Below, piece by piece: positions 16,294 through 25,401 of a stretch of DNA of 64,000 nt; position 1 is the stretch's first letter, and the number at the start of each line of letters is the position of its first letter. Made by a program: the position numbers and the translations under genes. Origin of the DNA: Oscillospiraceae bacterium. GTDB lineage: Bacteria; Bacillota; Clostridia; Oscillospirales; Oscillospiraceae. The DNA is taken from assembly GCA_009777775.1 (NCBI GenBank), contig WRLE01000001.1:62001-126000 (forward strand). The letters are read 5' to 3'. The notes under the pieces are model-generated. The model was given only the letters and a program-made list of their open reading frames with translations. It did no database searches and was not told the DNA's origin.

Positions 16294-17670
16294 ATGACCC
16301 ATTTATATAAACTTGCTGGAAATAATATTGTCCTCGACACGGCTAGTGGAGCTATCCACGCTGTGGACGATGTGGCTTGGGATGCCATTAAAATATATGA
16401 AAAAGTAGGTAAAGAGCAAATACAAAAACTCCTACTGGAAAAGTATCAGGAGCTAGACGAAAAAGACATTATTGAACTAGTTTCCGAGATTGAAGAGCTG
16501 GTGAACGAAGGTAAGCTTTATACTGAAGATACATACCAAGCTGTTATATCAAGCGATTCACAAACATCACTTAAGGCTTTATGCTTGAATGTTTCCCATA
16601 TGTGCAATATGCGTTGCACATATTGTTTCGCAGGGAAAGGGGAATATGGGAGTCAGGGAGAGCTTATGTCTTTGGAGACCGGTATTCGTGCAATTGATTT
16701 TTTAATAGAGAATTCTGGTGAGCATCACACTTTGGATGTGGATTTCTTTGGTGGTGAACCCCTGCTCAACTGGAATGTGGTAAAGGGCATTGTTGAATAT
16801 GCAAGAAAAGCAGAGCAGGGGAGCGGTAGGGAATTTCGTTTCACACTCACCACCAATGCCTTGTTAATTGACGAGGATGTAATTGAGTTTTCGAATAAGG
16901 AAATGTATAATGTTGTCATGAGTTTGGATGGGCGCAAGGATATAAACGATGCCATGCGAATACTCCCAGGGGGTAAAAGCAGTTATGATGAAATTTTACC
17001 GAAGATAAAAAAGCTCTCTGAAGCACGAGAGGGGAGAGAGTATTATATAAGGGGAACCTATACAAGAAACAATTTAGATTTTTTTAATGATATAATACAT
17101 ATGGCAGATTTAGGATTTTCGATGCTTTCCCTAGAGCCTGTTGTGGCAATGAATGGACAGGAGCATAGTTTGAGAAGCGATGACTTGCCCATTATCTTTG
17201 AGCAGTATGAGCAGCTGGCTTTAGAAATGCTCAAAAGAAACAAAGAGAATCGGGGATTTCATTTTTATCATTATGAGCTTGACTTGACAGGTGGACCTTG
17301 TATTTATAAACGGTTGTCTGGCTGCGGCGTTGGAACGGAGTATCTGGCTGTGACACCAAAGGGCGAGCTTTACCCCTGTCATCAGCTTGTGGGGGAAGCT
17401 GGTTTTTTTATGGGGGACATTTGGCAAGGTGTCACAAATAGCAAACTCAAAGATGACTTTTACAATAGCAATATATATACCAGAGAAAAGTGTAAAACTT
17501 GCTGGGCAAGGCTATACTGTAGCGGTGGTTGCGCTGCCAACGCCTGGCACGATACAGGTGATATTAACGATGTTTATGAACTGGGTTGCGAGCTTTTCAA
17601 AAAACGCTTGGAATGTGCGATAATGATGGTGGTTGCTCAAAATCTTGAAAAAAACAGCAATGGACAGTAA
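16294..17670 (+). CDS. SCIFF peptide maturase, radical SAM/SPASM thioether-forming enzyme
   Basis: A 458-residue radical SAM enzyme. An N-terminal RRE-like domain (residues 1-80) should bind the precursor leader. The SAM cluster motif is CNMRCTYC (C104, C108, C111). The SPASM region holds the auxiliary-cluster Cys: GPC, SGCGVG, YPCHQ, then CKTCWARLYCSGGC and a final ELGC. All expected cysteines appear present, so the enzyme should be active. The ATG at 16294 is preferred (AAAGGG upstream, and it begins with the family's MTHLYKL-like start) over the ATG at 16255. It lies 82 bases after the precursor gene. Confidence 0.92.
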   Translation: MTHLYKLAGNNIVLDTASGAIHAVDDVAWDAIKIYEKVGKEQIQKLLLEKYQELDEKDIIELVSEIEELVNEGKLYTEDTYQAVISSDSQTSLKALCLNVSHMCNMRCTYCFAGKGEYGSQGELMSLETGIRAIDFLIENSGEHHTLDVDFFGGEPLLNWNVVKGIVEYARKAEQGSGREFRFTLTTNALLIDEDVIEFSNKEMYNVVMSLDGRKDINDAMRILPGGKSSYDEILPKIKKLSEAREGREYYIRGTYTRNNLDFFNDIIHMADLGFSMLSLEPVVAMNGQEHSLRSDDLPIIFEQYEQLALEMLKRNKENRGFHFYHYELDLTGGPCIYKRLSGCGVGTEYLAVTPKGELYPCHQLVGEAGFFMGDIWQGVTNSKLKDDFYNSNIYTREKCKTCWARLYCSGGCAANAWHDTGDINDVYELGCELFKKRLECAIMMVVAQNLEKNSNGQ

Positions 17671-17690
17671 TAGCCCATTGCTGTTATTCT
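17653..17690 (+). terminator. terminator overlapping the end of the maturase gene
   Basis: AACAGCAATGG (17653-17663) pairs perfectly with CCATTGCTGTT (17675-17685), followed by ATTCTTATA. The maturase stop codon (17668-17670) lies in the loop, so the stem's left arm is coding sequence. Confidence 0.8.
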
Positions 17691-17795
17691 TATAGTATAG
17701 TATTTCTCACGCTAGTGCCGCATGGTGAGAAAAAGACCGGTAGATAGGGATAATTATTTGGTAGCCGAGAACACTAGCTTAACATCATATTATGC

Positions 17796-20222
17796 TTAAT
17801 CATATCCATATTCATACTCGTAATCGTATCCGTTCCAATAATTATCCGAATTGTCTTGACTGTTGTAATAATCATCGTATTCCCATGGATCGTAGTAATA
17901 GTACAAATCATCGTTTCCATCGTTTGGATCATTTCTATTCTCTGGTTCTGGGGTATAATCAACAACGGGAGTATCGTCAATGACAGGGTCTGTTTCTACG
18001 GGTATTTCAACAATTTCAGCCATATAATAAAACTCAACGATATTTCTGGAAGAATCTGCAGTTATTTCGAGAGTTATAGAGTAATCACCAGTTAAAAAAT
18101 ATCCTGTGATTGCCGGTGCTAAAACGGTAATCTCCCTCTCTATGACATTTTTATCTCGGGTTTCGCTTTGGATGACAGCTCCGTTTTCATCGAGGCATCG
18201 AATTGTATAATCTGCCAGCTTTACCCCTTCAACGGGACGTATGTAATAGTTCCCTTGGGGGTAAAACGGTTTTACTGGAAGGTCTTTGTGAATGGGAGTC
18301 ATCAGCCTCCTCCATATTTGAGCTGATGGATTCCCACTACTATCCATAGTGGCTGGCATATCGAAGCCTGTCCATACTGCACAGATATAATATGGAGTGA
18401 AGCCCACAAACCAGCGGTCTTTCATATCGGTTGATGTTCCTGTTTTACCCGCTGTGGGCATGGAGCCAAGGTTTGCTTCGCTACCTGTTCCATAAACCAC
18501 TGCTTCATGGAGCATATCAGTCATCCAATATGCTGTTTCAAGGCTAATGACGCTATTACTATCTGGGCTGTTGTCTAAAAAGACGGTTCCGTTGTCATTA
18601 TATATAATGTTGTATGTCCTAAGCTCGGAACGCATACCAGCATTGGGGAACATGGTAAAACCTGAAGCCATTTCCCTTACCGTGGCTCCATTGGTTAGCT
18701 GACCAGCGGCAAGGGGAGCATAGTTTTCGTCGGCAGGATGGAGATCAAAACCAAGGGCATCCCTTAAAAAACGGAAAGAGACAGCAGGAGATAATTGATC
18801 AACAACAACAGCGGGTATTGTGTTTAGAGAGCGCACTATTGCTGTCCGAACATTTACTATGCCGCTGTAACCGAGGTTGGCGTTTCTGGGCATCCAGGTG
18901 GTTCCGCTGAGAGTTACTTCATCGCTGTCTTCATATAATGTGCTTGGAGTGAGTATACCCCTGTCCATTGCTGGCGCATATGCGGCAATGGGCTTTAAAG
19001 AAGAACCTGGAGGACGCTTTGCCATGGTTGCGCGGTTTAATAACATATTTGAGGTTTTTTCACCCACTCCACCTGACAATGCTTTTATTTCCCCCGTGAA
19101 GGGGTCTGCGATTATAACGCCAGATTGGAGCTGGGCAGAAGAGCCAGTGACAACTGGGAATAATTGGGGGTTTTGGTATAAATCGTCAACGATTTGTTGC
19201 ATTTCAATGTCTAGTGTAGACATTATCTTTAGACCGCCATTGAATAGCCAACGCCTGGCAAGGGGTTCTGAATAACCCTTTTTATCCATAATATCCCTGA
19301 TGACATCACGAATGACAGCCTCTTCGAACCAGGTGTATATTATCATTTCATAATCTGAATCATCGCCTCTAACAAAGACAAGCTCTTCGTCGACGGATTG
19401 ACGATATTCCTCTTCAGAATCAAAATATCGAAGCTGGTTCATTCTATATAGTATATCTTCTTGTCGTGTTTTATTTGAGCTTCTGCTGGCATAGGGGCTA
19501 TATTGGGAAGGGTTGTTGGTTATGCCTATGAGCGCTGCACTTTCTGCTAGGCTTAGTTCGCTGACCTCTTTGCCAAAATAGTAGAAAGATGCAGCTCCTA
19601 CGCCATAACAACCGTGCCCAAAATATACGAGATTTAAGTATAGCTCAAGGATTTCTTCTTTGTCGTAAACCCTTTCATATTCGATTGCTCTGAAAATTTC
19701 CACAAGTTTACGTTGAACAGTAATATCATCTTCATGGGTAAGGTTTTTAATAACCTGCTGAGTAATGGTGGAGCCTCCGAATGTGCTTCTAGTGCTAAGA
19801 AACATATTCATAAACGCCATGGCTGTTCTAAACCAATCCACTCCATGGTGTCTGTAGAATCTATGGTCCTCTATGGCTATTAGTGCGTCAATCATGTGGG
19901 TGGGTATATTTTCGTAATCAACCCAACGGCGAAACTCAGTGCTTTGGAGCGTTACAAGCTCACGTTCTCGACCAGTCGTGGGGTCTGTATAATAAATTAC
20001 GCTGGAAAGGCTCATGGAAAAGTCGGCTGGGTCCAAGGAAAGGTCGGTCGTCAAGTTTTCCCTCACATATATAACAAATATGCAAGAAAAAAGAACAGCA
20101 GTGGTCAGAGCAATCAAGAGTATTGTTCCCATTGTTTTAATCACTAGGGAGACTATGCTCGATGCAGCATATAGGCTCGTTTTTGCTGTATTCTTATTAA
20201 GTATTTTATCTTTAATTGACAT
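17796..20222 (-). CDS. class A penicillin-binding protein (PBP1A family)
   Basis: An 808-residue bifunctional peptidoglycan synthase. A short cytoplasmic tail is followed by one membrane helix (about residues 30-52), then a GT51 transglycosylase domain with EDHRFYRHHG, GGSTITQQ and the RKLVEIFRA motif. The transpeptidase domain has the active-site Ser in GSSLKP, SLN as second motif, and KTGTS. The last 60 or so residues are rich in Asp, Asn and Tyr (DDLYYYYDPWEYDD type). GAGGTG 7 bases upstream supports the ATG at 20222 over one at 20243. It synthesises and cross-links cell wall glycan at the outer membrane face. Confidence 0.94.
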   Translation of the reverse strand: MSIKDKILNKNTAKTSLYAASSIVSLVIKTMGTILLIALTTAVLFSCIFVIYVRENLTTDLSLDPADFSMSLSSVIYYTDPTTGRERELVTLQSTEFRRWVDYENIPTHMIDALIAIEDHRFYRHHGVDWFRTAMAFMNMFLSTRSTFGGSTITQQVIKNLTHEDDITVQRKLVEIFRAIEYERVYDKEEILELYLNLVYFGHGCYGVGAASFYYFGKEVSELSLAESAALIGITNNPSQYSPYASRSSNKTRQEDILYRMNQLRYFDSEEEYRQSVDEELVFVRGDDSDYEMIIYTWFEEAVIRDVIRDIMDKKGYSEPLARRWLFNGGLKIMSTLDIEMQQIVDDLYQNPQLFPVVTGSSAQLQSGVIIADPFTGEIKALSGGVGEKTSNMLLNRATMAKRPPGSSLKPIAAYAPAMDRGILTPSTLYEDSDEVTLSGTTWMPRNANLGYSGIVNVRTAIVRSLNTIPAVVVDQLSPAVSFRFLRDALGFDLHPADENYAPLAAGQLTNGATVREMASGFTMFPNAGMRSELRTYNIIYNDNGTVFLDNSPDSNSVISLETAYWMTDMLHEAVVYGTGSEANLGSMPTAGKTGTSTDMKDRWFVGFTPYYICAVWTGFDMPATMDSSGNPSAQIWRRLMTPIHKDLPVKPFYPQGNYYIRPVEGVKLADYTIRCLDENGAVIQSETRDKNVIEREITVLAPAITGYFLTGDYSITLEITADSSRNIVEFYYMAEIVEIPVETDPVIDDTPVVDYTPEPENRNDPNDGNDDLYYYYDPWEYDDYYNSQDNSDNYWNGYDYEYEYGYD

Positions 20223-20360
20223 AACCAACACCTCGCTATGCAATCATTATATCATTGTTTGTTTAATAGTTGTATAATTTTCATGAATTTCATCTGTGCT
20301 ATTGATTTTTATAGCCCAATGGGGTATCATAAATCGTATGACATTGGAGGTCTGAAGCAT

Positions 20361-20675
20361 ATGAGCGGTTCTTATGGTAACGATTTTATAACCATCACAG
20401 ATGACGATGGGAATACATATGAATTAGAGCATTTAGATACAGTCAATGTGAGCGGTGAGCTCTATATGGCTTTCGTGCCAGCAGACATGGACGAAGACGA
20501 TGACGATTATGGGCTTGTTGTCTTAAAAGTTGTAACCCAGGGCACAGAAGAGTCTTTTGTCTCCATTGATGACGATGATGAATTGAACACAATATATGAA
20601 TTGTTTGTGGAACGGCTCTCTGATGATGATGAAGACGATGATGATTACTTTGATTTTGACGAGGAAGAAGAGTGA
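20361..20675 (+). CDS. DUF1292 (UPF0473) protein
   Basis: A 104-residue very acidic protein, beginning NDFITITDDDGNTYELEHLDTV and containing YMAFVPADM, as in the DUF1292/YrzB family of Firmicutes. The family has no known function; it often sits near alaS, yrrK and yrzL, which are not seen here. GGAGG lies 10 bases before the ATG at 20361. The C-terminus is a run of Asp and Glu. Confidence 0.9.
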   Translation: MSGSYGNDFITITDDDGNTYELEHLDTVNVSGELYMAFVPADMDEDDDDYGLVVLKVVTQGTEESFVSIDDDDELNTIYELFVERLSDDDEDDDDYFDFDEEEE

Positions 20676-20740
20676 AAAGTTCCTCATAATATATGAAGGA
20701 TTACCATAAAAAGACTAATGAAAATACGAAGCGTTGATAT

Positions 20741-20945
20741 GATATCCCTGCTTTGTTGGTGATGGATCTTTTAAACCCACATTTATAATAAGGGACGCTG
20801 GACTCTTCTTGCGTATTGCAGGCCTCCCGGATTGCGCATGACGCGGTTTGGATGTTGGAAGCAGAGCAGCTGGAAGGAGGCAACCCACCTGCAGAGATGT
20901 GCAGGTTATAAATGGGTCTACACGGCACGGCGGGGATTTTCTATT
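20741..20945 (+). ncRNA. ssrS: probable 6S RNA
   Basis: A non-coding, G+C-richer block of about 200 bases in an AT-rich gap. Its ends pair as a long helix: ATCCCTGCTTTGTTGG (from 20744) with the segment CACGGCACGGCGGGGAT (20921-20937), allowing G-U pairs. The CCTGCA (20889) / TGCAGG hairpin and the AACCCAC / GTGGG-like motifs lie inside. The closing strand GGGTCTACACGGCACGGCGG and the overall rod shape fit the clostridial 6S RNA as I recall it. A T-rich run follows (GATTTTCTATTTTT). 6S RNA binds RNA polymerase in stationary phase. A different structured RNA is possible. Confidence 0.62.
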
Positions 20946-21040
20946 TTTAACGATGATTTTTTAGCTTGCATGAGAGTGCTTGTTGAAGTATAATAATCCT
21001 CGCCTAGTTTACAATAAAAAAACAGAAGGAATGACACAAT

Positions 21041-23089
21041 ATGAGCGGAGTCTTTGATAACAGGACAGATCGAGCCAACCGTCGCGAAGAGAGAAACAAG
21101 AGAGAACTTGAAGAACGAAAGAAAAACAAACGCAGGGCAATAATTGTTTTTGTTGTTTTTGTCGCAATTGTCGCAGCATCGACATTTATTAATTCCAAAT
21201 TCGTGCGACGAAATTTTGCCGCCATCTCTGTCGGCGGGGTTGATTTTTCTGCCTTAGAGTTTGATTACTACTATAATACAGCATACAATAGTTATGCAAG
21301 TAAATTGTCAGAAGAATATGGTGAGTATGTGGAATACTTTTTGCCCAGGGAAGGTCAACCTCTTTCTGAACAAATCATTGATTACGAAACAGGGGAGACT
21401 TGGGCAGATTTCTTATATGACTATACTATAGAGCAGCTTTCTGAAATGGTACAGGTCTACAATCTTGCCCAGGCTGATGGCTATACCCTACCTGATGATA
21501 TACGTTCGGCTATTGAAGACGAGCTTGCTTCCATAAAAGAATATGCCAAAACTTATGGCGAAAGCTTTGAGAGTCTTTACTATATGTTTTATGGTGTTTC
21601 ATATATGAATGAGAATTCCTTGCGGAAAATCATGATTTTTTCCAACACCATCAATTCATACCGCAGGCACATCGCAGAATCATATGAATTTTCCCAAGAA
21701 GAAAAGATAAGCTATTATGATGAAAACAGAGATAACTTTGATAATTATACCTTTAGGCTTTTCATCGTTTCACCAGAAAGTGTTTATATAGAAGACTTTG
21801 AAGATGACCTTGAATATGATGTGGCATACGAAGCGGCTCAATTGGAAGCGGAAGACTATGCCAAGTCCTTAGTAGCGCAAATACAAAGCGAAGAAGATTT
21901 CATCGCTGCCGCATACGAATATGACGATTCATACTATTATGATCCGGATTCCACACTGATAAGCAAGTATACCGGTGCTTTACTTCAGTCTGCTTCCAAT
22001 GAGGAATTAGCGGAATGGATTCAAGATAGCAATCGCAAAGTTGGCGATTGTACTTATGTTGCTGTGATGCAGGAATACTCCATGCTGGATAGCTATTATG
22101 TAATGTATTTCATTGAAAGAGATTCCAACGAGTATCGCTTGACGGAAATGCGCCAAGTGCTTATTATGCCAGAGAATGTGGATTATATGGACTATCTCAG
22201 TTTTGATGAGGATGTTTATGATGATTATGATATATATGACGATGACTCATTAGATTACGATTATGATATGGAAAATGATGATATAAACAACGATGAAATT
22301 GACGACATCGAAGATAGCAATGACGAAGTTATAAATGATGGTGAAGAAGACCTTGATACCACGGATGCCGAAACAGTTGACAATGTCGAAAATGCTGAAA
22401 ACACCGAAGCTAACGATGTGGGAGAAGAAATAGAAGCAGAAAACAATGACAATCAAGATGTGGACGAAGACACAGACCTTGAGAATATCGATGATCTCGA
22501 AATCAATAATGACGTAAATGACGATGAAACTGAAGACATCGACGATAACGAAGACCTTGGCGACAATGATGTCGCTATATCAGATGATGATGAAAACAAT
22601 GACAGCGAAAACATTGATGATGTCCTCGACCCCTTTGAAAGCTACATGGCTGCTCTAGAAGCTGCCGAACAAACTGCAAAGGCTAGAGCAGATGAGGTAC
22701 TGGCACTCTTTGTCGAAGGGGATGCCACTGAAGAAACCCTTTTGGATCTCATAGAGCTGTATTCAGATGAAGACACGGAAGGCGGTTTCTATGGAAATAT
22801 CCTTCAGGGTATGATGGTCCCGGAAATCGACAGTTGGCTATTTGACGAAAGCAGGCAAGTGGGTGATTGGGAGCTATTGCACACACAATATGGCTATCAT
22901 CTTGTATATTTTGCGGGCTTTGGTGAGAGGTATTGCGATTATCTTGCCACAGAAGGTGTATATGATATGAATAATCAATATAAAATAGTGAGCGGTCTAA
23001 GGGAGGACAAATTCAACGAATGGCTGGAAACCTTAGAGCCTGTGGTTGCTGCTAAAAAATGGGCTTTCTTCCTAACAAGGAGAGTCTAA
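21041..23089 (+). CDS. membrane-anchored parvulin-type peptidyl-prolyl isomerase with acidic insert
   Basis: A 682-residue protein. The cytoplasmic N-terminus is highly charged, and one membrane helix spans residues 32-50. A SurA/PrsA-like helical domain follows (residues about 60-360, beginning ISVGGVDFSALEFDYYY). The PPIC domain starts at LTEMRQVLIMPEN (368-379) and resumes at about 531 (AEQTAKARADEVLALF ... LIELYSDEDTEGGFYG ... VGDWELLHTQYGYHLVYF). Between them lies a block of about 140 residues of Asp, Glu and Asn; no Lys or Arg occurs from 372 to 546. The likely role is folding of exported proteins, as PrsA, but anchored by a helix, not a lipid. Confidence 0.8.
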   Translation: MSGVFDNRTDRANRREERNKRELEERKKNKRRAIIVFVVFVAIVAASTFINSKFVRRNFAAISVGGVDFSALEFDYYYNTAYNSYASKLSEEYGEYVEYFLPREGQPLSEQIIDYETGETWADFLYDYTIEQLSEMVQVYNLAQADGYTLPDDIRSAIEDELASIKEYAKTYGESFESLYYMFYGVSYMNENSLRKIMIFSNTINSYRRHIAESYEFSQEEKISYYDENRDNFDNYTFRLFIVSPESVYIEDFEDDLEYDVAYEAAQLEAEDYAKSLVAQIQSEEDFIAAAYEYDDSYYYDPDSTLISKYTGALLQSASNEELAEWIQDSNRKVGDCTYVAVMQEYSMLDSYYVMYFIERDSNEYRLTEMRQVLIMPENVDYMDYLSFDEDVYDDYDIYDDDSLDYDYDMENDDINNDEIDDIEDSNDEVINDGEEDLDTTDAETVDNVENAENTEANDVGEEIEAENNDNQDVDEDTDLENIDDLEINNDVNDDETEDIDDNEDLGDNDVAISDDDENNDSENIDDVLDPFESYMAALEAAEQTAKARADEVLALFVEGDATEETLLDLIELYSDEDTEGGFYGNILQGMMVPEIDSWLFDESRQVGDWELLHTQYGYHLVYFAGFGERYCDYLATEGVYDMNNQYKIVSGLREDKFNEWLETLEPVVAAKKWAFFLTRRV

Positions 23090-23150
23090 CAATCCTAACA
23101 AGAAGAGTATAAATATCTATAGCATGACAGCAAGATAAAACTGCGATGTC

Positions 23151-23188
23151 TAGATTGCTTCGGTACATTACGACTCGCAATGACAGAC
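23151..23188. repeat. short palindromic dispersed repeat (ATTGC...GCAAT type)
   Basis: TAGATTGCTTCGG is followed shortly by CTCGCAATGACAG, giving an ATTGC/GCAAT inverted pair. This pattern (GTCATTGCGAG...GAAGCAATCT) is a widely dispersed intergenic repeat in bacteria. No gene is near it. Confidence 0.5.
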
Positions 23189-23232
23189 TTGATAGACTCT
23201 GTTTGTAGACACAAAACCATTCAAACAATCAT

Positions 23233-23278
23233 AGCGAAGTGTTGATTGATGAGTATTCATCATAACACTTCGCTTTAT
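23233..23278. terminator. shared terminator between convergent genes
   Basis: AGCGAAGTGTT (23233-23243) pairs perfectly with AACACTTCGCT (23264-23274), and the loop adds GATGA/TCATC pairing. It lies between the parvulin gene and the end of the V-ATPase operon and probably serves both strands. The T-run is short. Confidence 0.65.
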
Positions 23279-23307
23279 TGTGGAAAATTTCAAATTGTTT
23301 GTGTTAT

Positions 23308-23961
23308 TTATTTACCATATCCAGCGGCTTCTAATACCATGTCTTTTACTTTCATTAGTCGCACTTTTGTGGAGCGGTCATTTTCTTCCAGCTTCATTGT
23401 TATGTATCTGATACTTTCCTGCATTTCCGGTATCATAACATACTCAAGGGCATTAACTCGTCTGCGAGTGCGCTCGATTTCATCGGCTAAAAGCTGCATG
23501 GTTTTTTCGATTTGAGCAAGATCCAGCATATCACGAAAAACAGCTGCTAGGGCAGTAAGAGCATCATCTAGCTCACCTGAGGTTTGTGCCAAACCATAAG
23601 GAAAAATAGATGAAGTATCATCTTCCAGTTCTGTTTTAAAGTTATATACAGGAACATTTACAGACATTACGTTTCGAAATGTCATGTCAAACTCAACTCT
23701 TTGTCGCGGATACAATAGAGATTGCTCCAACACGTCAGGAGACATTATTGCTGATGAAACAGCTAGAGCGCGATTTGCCACAGAAAGACCTTCGTCTACA
23801 CGCATTCGCAATTCACGGTTGCGACGAACTATTTCTATGAACTGACGCATGAGCTCATCACGCTTGTCTTTTAGAAGCTTGTGTCCACGTGTAGCGGTAA
23901 CAAGACGCGTTTTCAAGCGTGTTAATTCCATCCTTGTGGGTGAAACAGTTTTTGTTGCCAT
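23308..23961 (-). CDS. atpD: V-type ATP synthase subunit D
   Basis: A 217-residue central-stalk subunit, largely two long coiled-coil helices. The N-terminus VSPTRMELTRLKTRLVTATRGHKLLKDKRDEL is the family signature, and the C-terminal helix includes RRRVNALEYVMIPEM. It forms the rotor axle with subunit F. Last gene of the V-ATPase operon, 57 bases after subunit B, with GAGGTG before its ATG. Confidence 0.96.
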   Translation of the reverse strand: MATKTVSPTRMELTRLKTRLVTATRGHKLLKDKRDELMRQFIEIVRRNRELRMRVDEGLSVANRALAVSSAIMSPDVLEQSLLYPRQRVEFDMTFRNVMSVNVPVYNFKTELEDDTSSIFPYGLAQTSGELDDALTALAAVFRDMLDLAQIEKTMQLLADEIERTRRRVNALEYVMIPEMQESIRYITMKLEENDRSTKVRLMKVKDMVLEAAGYGK

Positions 23962-24018
23962 TTCAGTTCACCTCGTGTTTTGTAATTTATAAGGGTAGGG
24001 AAGACAGCATCGACGATT

Positions 24019-25401
24019 TTAGCTGTCGGTTTCAGGCATATATTTTTCGAGATATGCGCTTCTGATACGTTTCAGCTCGCCTCGTGGAAGTATAGATAGC
24101 AATTCCCAACCGAGGGAGAGGGTTTCTTCTATGGAACGATTATCTTCATATCCCTGAGAAACATAACGCTGCTCGAACTCGTCTGCGAATTTCGCATGGA
24201 GTATATCGTCGGGAGTGAGAGCACTTTCGCCGAGTATTGTCATAAGCTCTTTTGCATCTTTGCCTCTGGAATAAGCAGCGAAAAGTTGATTCATTGTATC
24301 TGCATGGTCTTCACGGGTCTTGCCATCGCCGATTCCTTTATCTTTCAAACGAGAAAGAGAGGGAAGAACATCAACGGGGGGCATGATACTTTTTCTATAT
24401 AAGTCACGAGATAGAATTATCTGACCCTCGGTAATATATCCTGTCAAGTCGGGAATGGGATGAGTTTTGTCATCTTCAGGCATAGTTAGTATGGGAATCA
24501 TAGTAATTGAACCATCTTTTCCTATACGTCTTCCTGCACGTTCATACATAGTGGCAAGGTCAGTGTATAGGTAGCCTGGATAACCGCGGCGTCCGGGGAC
24601 TTCCTTTCGAGCCGCTGAGACCTCTCGAAGGGCTTCTGCATAGTTTGTTATATCGGTTAGAATAACCAAAACATGCATATCCTTTTCAAAAGCCAAGTAT
24701 TCTGCAGCAGTAAGTGCCATTCTGGGAGTTGCTATACGCTCAACTGCAGGGTCATCAGCTAGATTTGTGAAAATAACCGAACGGTCGATGGCACCTGTGC
24801 GGTTAAACTCCTGAACAAAGTATTCAGACTCCTCAAAGGTTATTCCGATTGCGGCAAAGACAACGGCGAAGTTGTCAGTTTCGCTACCTAAAACCTTTGC
24901 TTGACGTGCGATTTGTGCAGCAAGCTGGGCATGGGGGAGTCCTGAACCAGAGAAAATTGGTAGTTTTTGTCCACGAACAAGGGTGTTTAGACCGTCGATT
25001 GTTGAAATCCCAGTTTGGATAAATTCGTTGGGATAGTCTCGCGCTGCGGGGTTCATAGGTAATCCGTTAATGTCATTATGTGATTCAGCAAGGACTTCGG
25101 GACCTCCGTCAATGGGTTTACCCATTCCGCTGAAGACTCTTCCCAACATGTCGCCGGAAACAGCCAGCTCCAGAGGACGACCGAGAAAACGAACTTTAGA
25201 ATCTGCGAGATTTATACCCGCAGCACTCTCAAATAACTGAACAACAGCCGAATCACCATCGACTTCGAGAACTTTACATTGACGTACTTCGCCATCTGGA
25301 AGCTCTAGTTCAGCAAGTTCGTCATAGGTGACACCTTCGACATTGTTTATAACCATCAGCGGACTGACGATTTCTTGGATAGTGCGGTATTCCCTAATCA
25401 T
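24019..25401 (-). CDS. atpB: V-type ATP synthase subunit B
   Basis: A 460-residue non-catalytic subunit of the A3B3 head. The nucleotide-binding loop is the degenerate [19 protein letters not shown] found in B subunits, and [25 protein letters not shown] is conserved. Its start overlaps the stop of subunit A by 4 bases (ATGA, 25398-25401). It completes nucleotide sites at the A/B interface. Confidence 0.97.
   Translation of the reverse strand: MIREYRTIQEIVSPLMVINNVEGVTYDELAELELPDGEVRQCKVLEVDGDSAVVQLFESAAGINLADSKVRFLGRPLELAVSGDMLGRVFSGMGKPIDGGPEVLAESHNDINGLPMNPAARDYPNEFIQTGISTIDGLNTLVRGQKLPIFSGSGLPHAQLAAQIARQAKVLGSETDNFAVVFAAIGITFEESEYFVQEFNRTGAIDRSVIFTNLADDPAVERIATPRMALTAAEYLAFEKDMHVLVILTDITNYAEALREVSAARKEVPGRRGYPGYLYTDLATMYERAGRRIGKDGSITMIPILTMPEDDKTHPIPDLTGYITEGQIILSRDLYRKSIMPPVDVLPSLSRLKDKGIGDGKTREDHADTMNQLFAAYSRGKDAKELMTILGESALTPDDILHAKFADEFEQRYVSQGYEDNRSIEETLSLGWELLSILPRGELKRIRSAYLEKYMPETDS

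Noticed and set aside
16255-16296. Earlier ATG giving a 13-residue longer maturase
   Set aside because: No ribosome site before 16255, while the ATG at 16294 has AAAGGG and yields the usual family N-terminus and cluster Cys spacing.
20701-20928. Minus-strand frame of 75 codons
   Set aside because: It overlaps the structured RNA region and has no ribosome site or protein-like composition.
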